A stretch of DNA of 64,000 nucleotides from Fictibacillus arsenicus (GCF_001999465.1 NZ_MQMF01000001.1:1302001-1366000), one strand, 5' to 3'. Shown: positions 8,922 to 16,800, numbered from the stretch's first letter. The notes: generated by a model not told the origin, from the letters alone. A program made the numbers and translations.

Positions 8922-9050
8922 GTTGATATCCGCTCCAGGTTGCTCGCTTTCCACGGGGCGTGCGGTGAGCCTCCTGCCGCTTTGCGCCATTAGGAGTCTC
9001 CACCTGACCGCTCGTCCCGTAGGAGTTTCGCACCTTGCGCTCCTATCAAC
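8922..9050 (-). repeat. Dispersed GC-rich repeat, copy A
   Basis: About 129 bp bounded by GTTGAT and ATCAAC inverted ends. It contains GCTCGCTTTCC, GTGCGGTGAGCC, TCCTGCCGCTTTGCG and GGAGTTTCGCACC. Five further copies occur in this window (11975, 24288, 36239, 39145, 48679). It lies between the flp pilin terminator and cpaA. Flanks are also shared: TTGTTGCT-like sequence to the left, and ACAATCTTTTAGAA to the right as at copy B, so the full element is longer than the core. No coding capacity is evident. Confidence 0.9.
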
Positions 9051-9122
9051 TTGCAAATGATGATAATAGTAAAACCAAAAGCAACAATCTTTTAGAACAG
9101 AGCATTTAGAAAAGAGCCTTTG

Positions 9123-9152
9123 AAAAAGACCTTACGTTAAGTAACGTAAGGC
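9123..9152 (-). terminator. Terminator or attenuator after the flp pilin gene
   Basis: On the minus strand CCTTACGTTA and TAACGTAAGG form a 10 bp stem with a two-base centre, followed by TCTTTTTC, 12 bp beyond the flp stop codon. It should end most transcripts after the pilin, so downstream tad genes get less mRNA by read-through or use their own promoter. Confidence 0.8.
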
Positions 9153-9163
9153 CAGTGATTGCC

Positions 9164-9370
9164 TTATTCAGCTGCTCCAGAACCATCTCCAGCAGTATCA
9201 CCTGCACCTGATACTGCTTCAACAGCTTTATCATACATAGCAATAACTTCTTCACGTAATAATACTAGAGCCGCAACAGCAGCAACTGCAATCAAACCTA
9301 GCACTAAACCATACTCCGTCATTCCTTGTCCTTGCTCTTCTTTAATAAGACCCATTAATTTGTTTTTCAT
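9164..9370 (-). CDS. flp: Flp-type IVb prepilin
   Basis: Major pilin subunit of 68 residues, normal for the Flp family. The short charged leader MKNKLMGLIKEEQG is followed by QGMTEYGLVLGLIAVAAVAALVLL. This fits the G/xxxxEY processing rule, with cleavage predicted after Gly14, giving Glu at +5 and Tyr at +6. The tail is Gly/Ala/Asp-rich and ends SGAAE. A very strong AGGAGGAAC ribosome binding site precedes the ATG. The gene overlaps the 3' end of the DUF192 gene by 29 bp in another frame. Confidence 0.95.
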   Translation of the reverse strand: MKNKLMGLIKEEQGQGMTEYGLVLGLIAVAAVAALVLLREEVIAMYDKAVEAVSGAGDTAGDGSGAAE

Positions 9371-9737
9371 GATTAGTTCCTCCTAGAAATTTGTTTTTGG
9401 TTTCGATCAATAGTTTGTGTCCCACTTTGGTCTGGCTTTTGGCGATCGTTCCAGACGGAAGTTCAATGACAGATTCAGCATGCTTGTACAATTTTCCGAA
9501 CCGTTTTGGGGGTAGGTCTTCATCCACTGCCACAATTCGCTTTTCACTGTCTAAATAAAGTACATCGATTGCATAATTCATAAAAAAAGTATGGATAGAA
9601 TGGCAAGGCTTGATATGCATAGCACTCTCAATTGAAAGCTCTTTCGTAAACATGAGCCCTTTTAATCGTTTGGAAAAACGGTATGCCGGCCTCACTTCTC
9701 TTGCCAGCAATTCACCTGTTTCCAGGTTAAGCAGCAA
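9342..9737 (-). CDS. DUF192 family protein
   Basis: 131 residues with the DUF192 pattern: AYRFSKRLKGLMFTKEL, then HIKPCHSIHTFFMNYAIDVLYLD, then EDLPPKRFGKLYKHAESVIELPSG. The function of the family is unknown. The start is a TTG at 9737 behind AGGAGGTGGG. It is the first gene after the c-di-GMP riboswitch, and its last 29 bases overlap the start of flp, so it belongs to the pilus transcription unit. There is no signal peptide, so it is probably cytosolic. Confidence 0.85.
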   Translation of the reverse strand: MLLNLETGELLAREVRPAYRFSKRLKGLMFTKELSIESAMHIKPCHSIHTFFMNYAIDVLYLDSEKRIVAVDEDLPPKRFGKLYKHAESVIELPSGTIAKSQTKVGHKLLIETKNKFLGGTNHEKQINGSY

Positions 9738-9821
9738 TTGTTTCCCACCTCCTATTATATAAATTTTTACTTTTTTACCGAAAAATGGGGTTTATAGACA
9801 AATAAAAAACACCCCGGGCTC

Positions 9822-9922
9822 TTTCGGTAACTGGCTGGCATCATGTACGATCGAATAGTTCGTACACCTTAGCCCCTGTAGTTTTGCGTCACTGGCTTTC
9901 ACCAGTTTTGCCTTTATCGAGA
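9822..9922 (-). ncRNA. Cyclic-di-GMP-I (GEMM-I) riboswitch upstream of the pilus genes
   Basis: Read on the minus strand this has the GEMM-I landmarks in order: CGATAAAGGCAAAAC; a hairpin CUGGU-GAAA-GCCAG with a GAAA tetraloop; GUGACGCAAAAC; GGGGCUAAGG; a second hairpin with arms UGUACGA/UCGUACA; then AUGAUGCCAGCC and GUUACCG. The ends CGAUAA/UUACCG can pair as P1. A GC-rich run and six U follow (9804-9819), a possible expression platform that I could not resolve into clear terminator and antiterminator forms. The aptamer lies 87 bp before the DUF192 TTG, so it should control DUF192-flp and possibly the whole tad locus. Confidence 0.9.
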
Positions 9923-10359
9923 TTCAGCGTGCTTTGTTGGATTTTATCAAGATGTGTCGATGAATCTGACTTATAATCAAATCTTAACTTTTTTCCTGTT
10001 ATAGGAAATCAGACCTGTTGCTTATTTTTATATTGCAAGTTTTAGTTATTTAAACATATTAAGATTTTCTCAGTATAGGTACAAGTAACCGTAAAATATT
10101 TCATTCTAATTCAGTTAATAGTTTCATAATAAAAGCGAAAAGCTGATAATGACTTAATATTCAGAAAATAACAATAGAACAATATACCTAGAATGTCTCT
10201 TTTCCCAGTTGCTAAACACTATTAGGACTATTTAACCTGTATCAATCCATACGAAATATCTATTCTTAGTTAAAAAATGAATAATTTTTACAGGAATATT
10301 CGTCTACATATCGAATACTAATAATCTTGTTCTTTTATAGAAAAAAAGGGGGCATTACC
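9923..10359. other. Intergenic region between divergent pilus locus and 10360 gene
   Basis: AT-rich, non-coding, between the riboswitch and the plus-strand gene. It must hold the promoter of the pilus transcript (minus strand) and that of the 10360 gene (plus strand). I could not assign either with confident -35/-10 spacing. I see no repeats or palindromes of note. Confidence 0.5.
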
Positions 10360-11937
10360 ATGAACGTAGATTCGAAAGTAAAAAAGAAAAAGAACCCTTC
10401 GAATCGCAAAGCTTATCTTCTTCCTCTTGCCATAGTTCTGCTTTTGGTAGGATTGGTGGTTTGGAACAACATCCGTCAAGAGACTAAACTTCCAAACAAG
10501 GACTGGAGCCGATCTGTCAGTATATCGGCTGAATCCATAAGCTCAGAACCGATTGCATTGAAGGAAAACAACCAATATCATATCTATACCCATGTTAAAA
10601 ACGGTATAAAAGCTACCATCTTGGATGAGAAGCTGAATGTTGTTTCCGAGAAAACTGAAAAGCTGCCGATTGATGAGAGAGGCAACTTTTGGACGAATGG
10701 CAAACAGATCGCTTTCGTATCGCAGGGCGATCTAATCATTTCTGAAGGCGGAAAGCAAAGCGTATTAGATCAAGGAGTTGAATTCTTAGCCGATACAAAT
10801 GACCGATTTGCCTATACAAAAGGTAATGAAGTTTATGCGTATGAACCTGAGAGCGGTAAAAGCAAATTAATTTTTGCAGCTAAAGAAAAAGTTGCAGAGT
10901 TAACAGCAAGTCCAGAATCTTCTTCTTTTATAGCTGTTGTCGGTGAAAAAGTTGAAATGGAAGCATTCTATTTAACTGAGAAAAGCGGACAATATGAACC
11001 GAACTCTATTCTTAAGTACAGCAAGACGCCAACGGATAAAATTTATAACTTCAAATTTGCTGAAGCTGGTGATGACGTTCATATTCTTTATACGTTCTAT
11101 TCATCAAAGCAAGGAACAAAATCTTTTAAAACCTTTTACAGTTCAGCTCCAAGGAACCAATTAAAAGATCTATCATTTGCAAGTGTTAATTTTAAAAATG
11201 TGTCTGAAGGTTACGAGATTGAAAACCCAACTTATCTTAATCTGAACATAGAAGACAATTCTCCAACTATTCTTTTCTCTGCTAGAGGTGCCATATCTAC
11301 TAAAAAAGATGCGGGTAATATTTATAGAGCATCGTTAAAAAATGATACTTGGGAAGCAACTCGTATTAGCACGACTAACGATTTCTCAATCTATCCTGTA
11401 AAAGCGGATGATCAAACCGTCTTCTGGTTAAAAGCGGAATCTGTTCAGGATTATCAAGTTCACGCAGCAAGTCAGGATCCAGCAATAATAAAAAGCAGCC
11501 AATCCATCAGTAAGCAGGATGTGTACAATGCCACATTTGACGCTTTCGCCGCTTCAATTGTCTCATTTATCGCGATGACCAATGCATTTATTTGGATTGT
11601 ACCGACCATTTTATTTTTAGGTATTCTGTATGCTGTTCGAATTGATGTGATTGAAGAAGAAAAACCGTGGGTGAAATGGGTATCGATTGCGCTCTTTGTT
11701 CTTACACAGCTCTATGTGATTCAATCACTGTTTAATAATCGATTCTATACACTTGCACCTGAATATTTAACCTTTGATGGCAGTTCCCTTGTTGTTCCGA
11801 TTATCGTTTCAATCGTAGCACTGTATGTCATGCAAGCCGTTAAAAATAAGGATTGGGGGCTTTTCGCTCAAGTCTCTTACTTTATCGGAATTACGGTACT
11901 CTTTCAGTTGTTTATTGTTGGAACGTATGTATATTAA
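10360..11937 (+). CDS. Unrecognised membrane protein, extracytoplasmic domain plus C-terminal helices
   Basis: About 525 residues; I do not recognise the family. The ATG at 10360 follows an AGGGGGCATTACC ribosome binding region. A lysine-rich cytosolic start (VDSKVKKKKNPSNRK) precedes one membrane segment (LLPLAIVLLLVGLVVW). A stretch of about 360 residues with repeated short strand patterns (propeller-like, e.g. GKQIAFVSQGDLIISEGG) follows, then about four membrane helices near the C-terminus. It stands alone between the pilus locus and copy B of the dispersed repeat. A sensor or envelope role is possible but unproven. Confidence 0.8.
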   Translation: MNVDSKVKKKKNPSNRKAYLLPLAIVLLLVGLVVWNNIRQETKLPNKDWSRSVSISAESISSEPIALKENNQYHIYTHVKNGIKATILDEKLNVVSEKTEKLPIDERGNFWTNGKQIAFVSQGDLIISEGGKQSVLDQGVEFLADTNDRFAYTKGNEVYAYEPESGKSKLIFAAKEKVAELTASPESSSFIAVVGEKVEMEAFYLTEKSGQYEPNSILKYSKTPTDKIYNFKFAEAGDDVHILYTFYSSKQGTKSFKTFYSSAPRNQLKDLSFASVNFKNVSEGYEIENPTYLNLNIEDNSPTILFSARGAISTKKDAGNIYRASLKNDTWEATRISTTNDFSIYPVKADDQTVFWLKAESVQDYQVHAASQDPAIIKSSQSISKQDVYNATFDAFAASIVSFIAMTNAFIWIVPTILFLGILYAVRIDVIEEEKPWVKWVSIALFVLTQLYVIQSLFNNRFYTLAPEYLTFDGSSLVVPIIVSIVALYVMQAVKNKDWGLFAQVSYFIGITVLFQLFIVGTYVY

Positions 11938-11974
11938 GTAGTTGTTGCCGAAAACTTTGTTGCTTTTGTAAGAG

Positions 11975-12102
11975 GTTAATTTCCGTTGCAGGACTCGCTT
12001 TCCACAGGGTGTGCGGTGAGCCCCCTCGTCGCCTCGCGACATTGAGTGGTCTCACCTGTCCCACTCATCCTGTAGGAGTCTCGTCCTTTCGCTCCAATTA
12101 AC
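11975..12102 (-). repeat. Dispersed GC-rich repeat, copy B
   Basis: About 128 bp with GTTAAT and ATTAAC-type inverted ends and the shared core (GGACTCGCTTTCC, GTGCGGTGAGCC, GTAGGAGTCTCG). It starts 38 bp after the stop of the 10360 gene and ends before the shared terminator at 12171, so it would be transcribed in the 3' untranslated region of that gene. Flanking TTGTTGCTTTTG and ACAATCTTTTAGAA match the flanks of copy A. Confidence 0.9.
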
Positions 12103-12170
12103 TAAGATATTTCGATAGAACCTTTCAGTTGGGAACAATCTTTTAGAAAAGTAGCGAAAAAGTCAATTTG

Positions 12171-12203
12171 AAAAAGCGGAGGATTAATCCCCCGCTTTTT
12201 TAT
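12171..12203. terminator. Bidirectional terminator between convergent genes
   Basis: AAAAAGCGGAGG and CCCCCGCTTTTT form a GC-rich stem with A and T tracts on both sides. It can serve the plus-strand 10360 gene and the minus-strand ycgQ gene, whose stop codon is adjacent. Confidence 0.85.
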
Positions 12204-13151
12204 TTATTCTGTCGCAAAACTTTCTGCACTTGGATATACATAAGGGTCTTTAAGAGGCTCAATCTTCTTTAAAGAGCTTATTTTTACAAGAGGCAGCCGG
12301 ATATGATTAAATTCGGTTTCATCGATAATGCCTGTTACTGTGTACCAAGTATCCGTTTTAAGCTTTGATACTTGATCACCTTCAACAATGGTCCCGTATA
12401 CGACCGCATCGGCACTGCAGCAGTTCATCGAAAAACGCGCTATAACAGCTTGGTCTTCTTCCATGCCCTCTTCTCTATAAACAAATCCAGTCGTTTCAAT
12501 TTCTTTGCCTTTAAATTGATCAAGATAGATGTTAAAGACACTCATTGCATCTAAATAATGTTCTGATGTCACGGTGATTTTATCTTCTTTTAATAACTCT
12601 TTCCCAAATTTCTCATAATACTCGGTTACATCATACGTTTCGATAGGGTTCTCTTTCTTCACGTTCTCTTCCATTTCTTTTAAATAGCCTTCCGGATCCT
12701 CCAGATATGCTTCAACATCTATTTCTTCAGATGCAACGACTTTCCCGTCCTCTGTCTTTTGAGCAGGTTTCGCGTATAATCCTGTACCGTAACGGATTCC
12801 CCTTTTCTCAGCAATAGAACTGTCCATCGCTTTCTCAGGCATCATAAACCCTGTTAACAAGGGAATCACGAATAACATATAGATTAAGAAGTGTTTAATC
12901 GGCGTACCCTTAGGTGTATGGTCCACGCCGCACCCGCATCCATCGTCATGATGATGCTGTGACCTTCTGAAAAACTGCATTACTCCTAAGATTCCAAATA
13001 TCGCAACAGCAAAATAAACGAAGATATGCATTTTGGGAGCTACATAATAAGTAAGCTTTCCTGATGTGATCAGTCCGATCAACAGCAGCATGAAACCAAT
13101 CAAAATAATGCCTCTCAAGTAAATATGAAAGTCTTGGTCATTCTTTTTCAT
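12204..13151 (-). CDS. ycgQ: YcgQ-like TIGR03943/DUF1980 family protein
   Basis: 315 residues. Two N-terminal membrane helices are followed by a His/Asp/Cys-rich loop (HHHDDGCGCGVDH), a third helix, and a large extracytoplasmic domain with MNCCSADAVVYGTIVEG. The family normally pairs with the YcgR permease, and here ycgR lies 18 bp upstream in the same operon. The metal-ligand-rich loop and the Zur box upstream of ycgR suggest a role with zinc, possibly as a subunit delivering to the permease; the exact substrate is not established. GGGAGAGAAGC precedes the ATG. Confidence 0.85.
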   Translation of the reverse strand: MKKNDQDFHIYLRGIILIGFMLLLIGLITSGKLTYYVAPKMHIFVYFAVAIFGILGVMQFFRRSQHHHDDGCGCGVDHTPKGTPIKHFLIYMLFVIPLLTGFMMPEKAMDSSIAEKRGIRYGTGLYAKPAQKTEDGKVVASEEIDVEAYLEDPEGYLKEMEENVKKENPIETYDVTEYYEKFGKELLKEDKITVTSEHYLDAMSVFNIYLDQFKGKEIETTGFVYREEGMEEDQAVIARFSMNCCSADAVVYGTIVEGDQVSKLKTDTWYTVTGIIDETEFNHIRLPLVKISSLKKIEPLKDPYVYPSAESFATE

Positions 13152-13169
13152 ATCAGCTTCTCTCCCATT

Positions 13170-14177
13170 CTAAAAATACTGAAACATCATAGTTGCGGCA
13201 AACACCATAAATGTAATTAATCCCATCAGCACAAATACGAATCGTGTTTTAAAATAAGCAAACATCATAAACATGTTTTTCACATCCAGCATCGGCCCGT
13301 ACACTAAGAAAGCGATGATTGATCCAACTGTAAACGTACTTCCGAATGAAGCTGCGATAAAGGCATCAGCTTCTGAACAGATCGATAACAAAAATGCGAG
13401 TCCCATCATCAGCCCTGTTGACATCCATTCATTGCTGCCAAGCGCGAGCAGATCTTTTCGATCCAGAAAAACTTGGAACATACTTGCTAAAAAAGCACCC
13501 ATGATCAGGAATTTCCCTGTATCAAAAAATTCGTCGGAAGCATGATACAAAGTCTGCTTCCAGCGGCTTTGGGTTAATCCATGCGTATGGTCATGACCCG
13601 CCTGAAGCACTTCAGATTTCAACTGGTTTTGGTTGCGAAAAAGGAAATAAATGATGATCCCAATTACAACTGCAACAGCCAAGGCAAGTCCAACACGGCC
13701 GTATACCACTGTCATATTCGTCCGGAATGCATAAAATGTCGACAGGATAACCACAGGATTAACGATTGGCACCGTTAAAAGAAAAACAACACCTAGATGG
13801 AGCGGCATACCTTTTTTAATTAAACGCCTAACCACTGGGATAATGGCACATTCACAAACAGGAAAGATCACACCTAAAAACATCACTGCTCCAATACCCG
13901 CAAAAGGATTTTTAGGTATTAATTTTCTGATGTGGTTCTCTGTAATAAAGGTCTGGATAAGTGCAGAAATGAAAACTCCTAATAGAATAAATGGCACTGC
14001 CTCTATTAAAATACTTAAAAATACTGTATTAAGGTGCATGATTGAATTAGGGAGATTTTCAAACACAGAATCATTCTTAATCTCTTCCATAAATAGAAAA
14101 GAAATAATAAATATGGCTAACAATAATAGACCGATCATCTCTTTTCTTACGGAATCTCTAGTTGCAATATCTCTCAT
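13170..14177 (-). CDS. ycgR: YcgR-like permease (COG0701, UPF0718)
   Basis: 335-residue polytopic membrane protein of the permease family COG0701. Motifs include FPVCECAIIPVVRRL near residue 105 and LLSICSEADAFIAASF near residue 265, both with conserved Cys and acidic residues inside helices. The cytosolic loop AGHDHTHGL is His-rich. The ATG follows GAAGGGAG. It is the first gene of the ycgR-ycgQ operon, directly behind a Zur-like operator, so expression is expected under zinc limitation. Transport of zinc or a zinc ligand is inferred from regulation and metal-binding residues, not shown. Confidence 0.85.
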   Translation of the reverse strand: MRDIATRDSVRKEMIGLLLLAIFIISFLFMEEIKNDSVFENLPNSIMHLNTVFLSILIEAVPFILLGVFISALIQTFITENHIRKLIPKNPFAGIGAVMFLGVIFPVCECAIIPVVRRLIKKGMPLHLGVVFLLTVPIVNPVVILSTFYAFRTNMTVVYGRVGLALAVAVVIGIIIYFLFRNQNQLKSEVLQAGHDHTHGLTQSRWKQTLYHASDEFFDTGKFLIMGAFLASMFQVFLDRKDLLALGSNEWMSTGLMMGLAFLLSICSEADAFIAASFGSTFTVGSIIAFLVYGPMLDVKNMFMMFAYFKTRFVFVLMGLITFMVFAATMMFQYF

Positions 14178-14248
14178 CGATTTAATCTCCCTTCTTTTGA
14201 TTTTGAGCCATTTATGTAATCTAGTATTTTAAATTTAACCATCTATAT

Positions 14249-14271
14249 TAAATCGTAGTTATTACGTTTTG
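14249..14271 (-). promoter_or_regulatory. Zur box in the ycgR promoter
   Basis: Plus-strand AATCGTAGT-T-ATTACGTTT is close to the Bacillus Zur consensus AATCGTAAT-N-ATTACGATT: 8 of 9 bases in each half with the central N. On the minus strand it lies between a TTTACA -35 candidate and a TTTAAT/TAATAT -10 candidate, the place expected for a repressor. The ycgR start codon is about 72 bp downstream. Confidence 0.8.
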
Positions 14272-14282
14272 TAAAGTACAAA

Positions 14283-14312
14283 AATAAAACCAGGGCTTTT
14301 TAACCCTGGTTT
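14283..14312. terminator. Terminator overlapping the ykwC stop codon
   Basis: AACCAGGG and CCCTGGTT form a stem whose 5' arm on the minus strand is the last codons of ykwC. It is followed by TTATTTTT. It should end the ykwC transcript before the ycgR promoter. Confidence 0.85.
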
Positions 14313-15169
14313 GCTAATCTCTTATACAATGCATGTGTTCCGCTATCTTCTTCTCCCATTTCCGCTAATTCCTCATAAAGCTTTTTAGCTAAGGATAAGC
14401 CTGGCGTCATTAATCCCATTTCTTCAGCTGAGTTCAAAGCAATCGTCATATCCTTAATAAAATGTTTTACATAAAATCCAGGTGCAAAATCACCTTTTAA
14501 CATTCTTGGACCAAGGTTGCTTAAATTCCAGCTTCCCGCTGCTCCTGATTCAATGCTCTTCAATACAGTTTCAGGATTCAGTCCTGCTTTTTCAGCATAT
14601 AGAATCGCTTCACAAACACCGATCATTCCAGATGCAATCGCTATCTGGTTACACATTTTAGTATGCTGTCCAGAGCCTGCTTTTCCTTGATACACAACGT
14701 TGGTTCCCATTTTAGAGAAGATTGGCAGAAGCTCCTTAAACGCTGATTCCTCCCCGCCGACCATGATGGATAATTTAGCATCTCTTGCTCCGATATCACC
14801 GCCTGAAACGGGTGCATCCAAGGCTGCAAGATGTTTTTCAGCAGCTGCTTTTTCAATTTTTTGAGCGAGCTGAGGACTTGAAGTCGTCATATCAATTAAA
14901 TAAGAACCTTCTTTAGCGTGTTCTATAAGACCGTCAGTACCTAAATATACTTCCTCGACGTCCGTCGGATAGCCTACCATCGTGATGATCACATCACAAT
15001 TTTTTGCAATTTCCTTTGGAGTTTCTGCCCATTTAGCACCACTCTCTAGGAGATCATTTGCTTTTTCTTTCGTTCGTGTATAAACATGAACAGAATGCCC
15101 CGCTTTCATCAAGTGGCCTGCCATGCTTTTTCCCATAACGCCTGTTCCAATAAATCCGATTGTCTTCAA
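14300..15169 (-). CDS. ykwC: Beta-hydroxyacid dehydrogenase YkwC-like
   Basis: 289 residues, 3-hydroxyisobutyrate dehydrogenase family: NAD(P)-dependent oxidation of a small beta-hydroxy acid in the cytosol; substrate unknown. A Rossmann motif GFIGTGVMGKSMAGHL opens the protein, DAPVSGGDIGA is the substrate-binding signature near residue 120, and GQHTKMCNQ carries the catalytic lysine near residue 170. I chose the TTG at 15169 behind AAAGGAGTGAGAG. The sequence resembles Bacillus subtilis YkwC closely along its length. It follows the 104-residue hypothetical gene by 61 bp. Confidence 0.88.
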   Translation of the reverse strand: MKTIGFIGTGVMGKSMAGHLMKAGHSVHVYTRTKEKANDLLESGAKWAETPKEIAKNCDVIITMVGYPTDVEEVYLGTDGLIEHAKEGSYLIDMTTSSPQLAQKIEKAAAEKHLAALDAPVSGGDIGARDAKLSIMVGGEESAFKELLPIFSKMGTNVVYQGKAGSGQHTKMCNQIAIASGMIGVCEAILYAEKAGLNPETVLKSIESGAAGSWNLSNLGPRMLKGDFAPGFYVKHFIKDMTIALNSAEEMGLMTPGLSLAKKLYEELAEMGEEDSGTHALYKRLANQG

Positions 15170-15230
15170 TTCTCTCACTCCTTTTTCTACATTATAACGA
15201 AAGTACATGAAATGAAAAAATCATCGCTCT

Positions 15231-15545
15231 TTATGCGATGACCTCTCCTTGTAAAATTCGTTCGATCTTAAGTTGTGCTTGATCATAATCCATGTTTAAA
15301 TACGTTAACATCGTCATGATATCGTCTTTCGAGTGCCTTTTCAATAAATAAAACATTTGAGGCTTTTCTTGCTTTAACAAAGTCATAACTTCAATAGTAG
15401 GCAATGTTCTGCCCATTGGTTTGATGCGTAAAAAAGAGCGTATGTAGTTTGTGAAAACCGGAATGGAATCAACAGTATCTGGGTGCGTGTTTAATAGTTT
15501 CTGAAACTTTATTAATGAATCAATCAGTTCTTTATTTCTTTCCAC
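15231..15545 (-). CDS. Hypothetical protein, 104 residues
   Basis: I do not recognise the family. Soluble, helical and rich in Leu/Lys/Ile, with no membrane segment or motif. The start is a GTG at 15545 with a GACGAGGTAATAATC region upstream. It lies upstream of ykwC on the same strand and may be cotranscribed. Length and codon usage look normal for a real gene. Confidence 0.65.
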   Translation of the reverse strand: MERNKELIDSLIKFQKLLNTHPDTVDSIPVFTNYIRSFLRIKPMGRTLPTIEVMTLLKQEKPQMFYLLKRHSKDDIMTMLTYLNMDYDQAQLKIERILQGEVIA

Positions 15546-15993
15546 GATTATTACCTCGTCCTTTCACAATCAATTATATGGATACTTAATGATTAGCCTG
15601 TTTATCTTTCCAGTTTACTTATCGGCATTTTCTGACAAAATTCTACACCTTTTTAATAAAGGGGGTCTGACCCCAAACAATTTATTTCCCATCCAGGTTT
15701 TAATTTCTGCCTTAGGGTGTTTGCTCCATATTAACCACACTTTTATTGTCATTTTAAAAAACAGCTATTCTTAAATGCTGTCAAACCATCGTTTTTACTA
15801 TTATTCCTCAGCACCTTTGGACCTGTTTTCTAGATATCAATCACTCTATTAAACAGTTCATTTGAATTATCTTTCACTTTTCCGTTATGTCATCCTTACT
15901 GTTTATCACGATTCGTATTTACTCAATTGTATAAAAATGGTAAATTTTACTTGTCGACAAAGGGGTCACGTAATACGGCAGGAGGATGAGAAT
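15546..15993. other. Intergenic region with a short GGGGTC palindrome
   Basis: Non-coding spacer between divergent genes. It contains GGGGTC-T-GACCCC at 15662-15674, related to the larger palindrome at 61676. A strong GGAGGATGAG ribosome binding site for the 15994 gene is at its right end. I see nothing else I can name; the reading frames here are short and lack ribosome binding sites. Confidence 0.6.
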
Positions 15994-16731
15994 ATGAGAA
16001 ACCATGTAGTATCTACTGTTTTGGCATTCTGTCTCGCAGCTTTTTCGGTACCAAGTGCTTTTGCTCAGAACCATAACTTGACTTATGCAGATGAGATTTT
16101 GCAGATGCAGCCGGATCTAACGAATGAAGAATTGTTATCTAGTGTTCGATCAATTGCAAAGAACACAGGAGATACCGAGGAAGCTCTCTTCAAGCAAATC
16201 TATAAAGAATTAAAAAATGATCAAACGAAAGCAACAAAGGAAAAGCAGCAAGCAGGAGAGATTGGAACGATGGGCAGCAGCGGAGGAACGGTATCCGTTG
16301 GGACGAGTACAAAAGGAAACTTTTATTACACGGCTTCTCAAACTGCCTATCTCAATCACGGACACGTTGGTATGTACTACACAAGCAGCACCATTGTCGA
16401 ATCTGTTCCTGATACGGGAGTAAGGACCATCTCAACGACATTACGAAAAGTTGATCAAGGTGATGCTCAAGTAAAATCTGTTACAACGAGTACGACGAAC
16501 CGCGAAAATGCTGCAAACTGGGCTTTCAGCCGTGTCGGGATTGATGATTATTCATACAACTTTGTCACGAATCGAACAACGTCCCATATCGGTGATAAGA
16601 ACTGTTCGAAACTGATATGGTCCGCTTATAAATTAAACGGCAACCTTGATTTGGATGTAGACGGAGGACTGGGTGTTTACCCAAGAGATGTCCGTGATGC
16701 ACCAGATACTAGATTAGTCAGGAATATTTAA
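15994..16731 (+). CDS. Secreted YiiX-like permuted NlpC/P60 (papain-like) protein
   Basis: 245 residues. A signal peptide (MRNHVVSTVLAFCLAAFSVPSAFA) is followed by a helical segment of about 70 residues and a C-terminal domain with the permuted NlpC/P60 order: His first (LNHGHVGMYYTSS, His124), then VESVPDTGVRT, then the Cys (DKNCSKLIWSAYK, Cys204). This suggests a secreted cysteine amidase or peptidase acting on cell wall or lipids; no substrate is known. ATG chosen behind GGAGGATGAGAAT. The 16801 gene follows on the same strand after a hairpin. Confidence 0.75.
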   Translation: MRNHVVSTVLAFCLAAFSVPSAFAQNHNLTYADEILQMQPDLTNEELLSSVRSIAKNTGDTEEALFKQIYKELKNDQTKATKEKQQAGEIGTMGSSGGTVSVGTSTKGNFYYTASQTAYLNHGHVGMYYTSSTIVESVPDTGVRTISTTLRKVDQGDAQVKSVTTSTTNRENAANWAFSRVGIDDYSYNFVTNRTTSHIGDKNCSKLIWSAYKLNGNLDLDVDGGLGVYPRDVRDAPDTRLVRNI

Positions 16732-16741
16732 TTTACGAGAT

Positions 16742-16775
16742 GGCAATAAGGGCGTTTTTTTGCGAACTTATTGCC
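16742..16775. terminator. Hairpin between 15994 and 16801 genes
   Basis: GGCAATAAG and CTTATTGCC form a perfect 9 bp stem around a 16-base loop that itself contains the T-run. The T-run is not placed after the stem, so this may be an mRNA-stabilising hairpin or weak terminator rather than a classic intrinsic terminator. Confidence 0.5.
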
Positions 16776-16800
16776 TTCTATATCCGAAAAGGAGTTCATG

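Noticed and set aside
8922-9050. Insertion sequence or MITE with a transposase
   Set aside because: No transposase or clear target-site duplication is seen at any copy; only the inverted ends fit a mobile-element origin.
15589-15774. Possible 61-residue gene in the 15546-15993 spacer
   Set aside because: No ribosome binding site, no family resemblance, and it reads through the GGGGTC palindrome.
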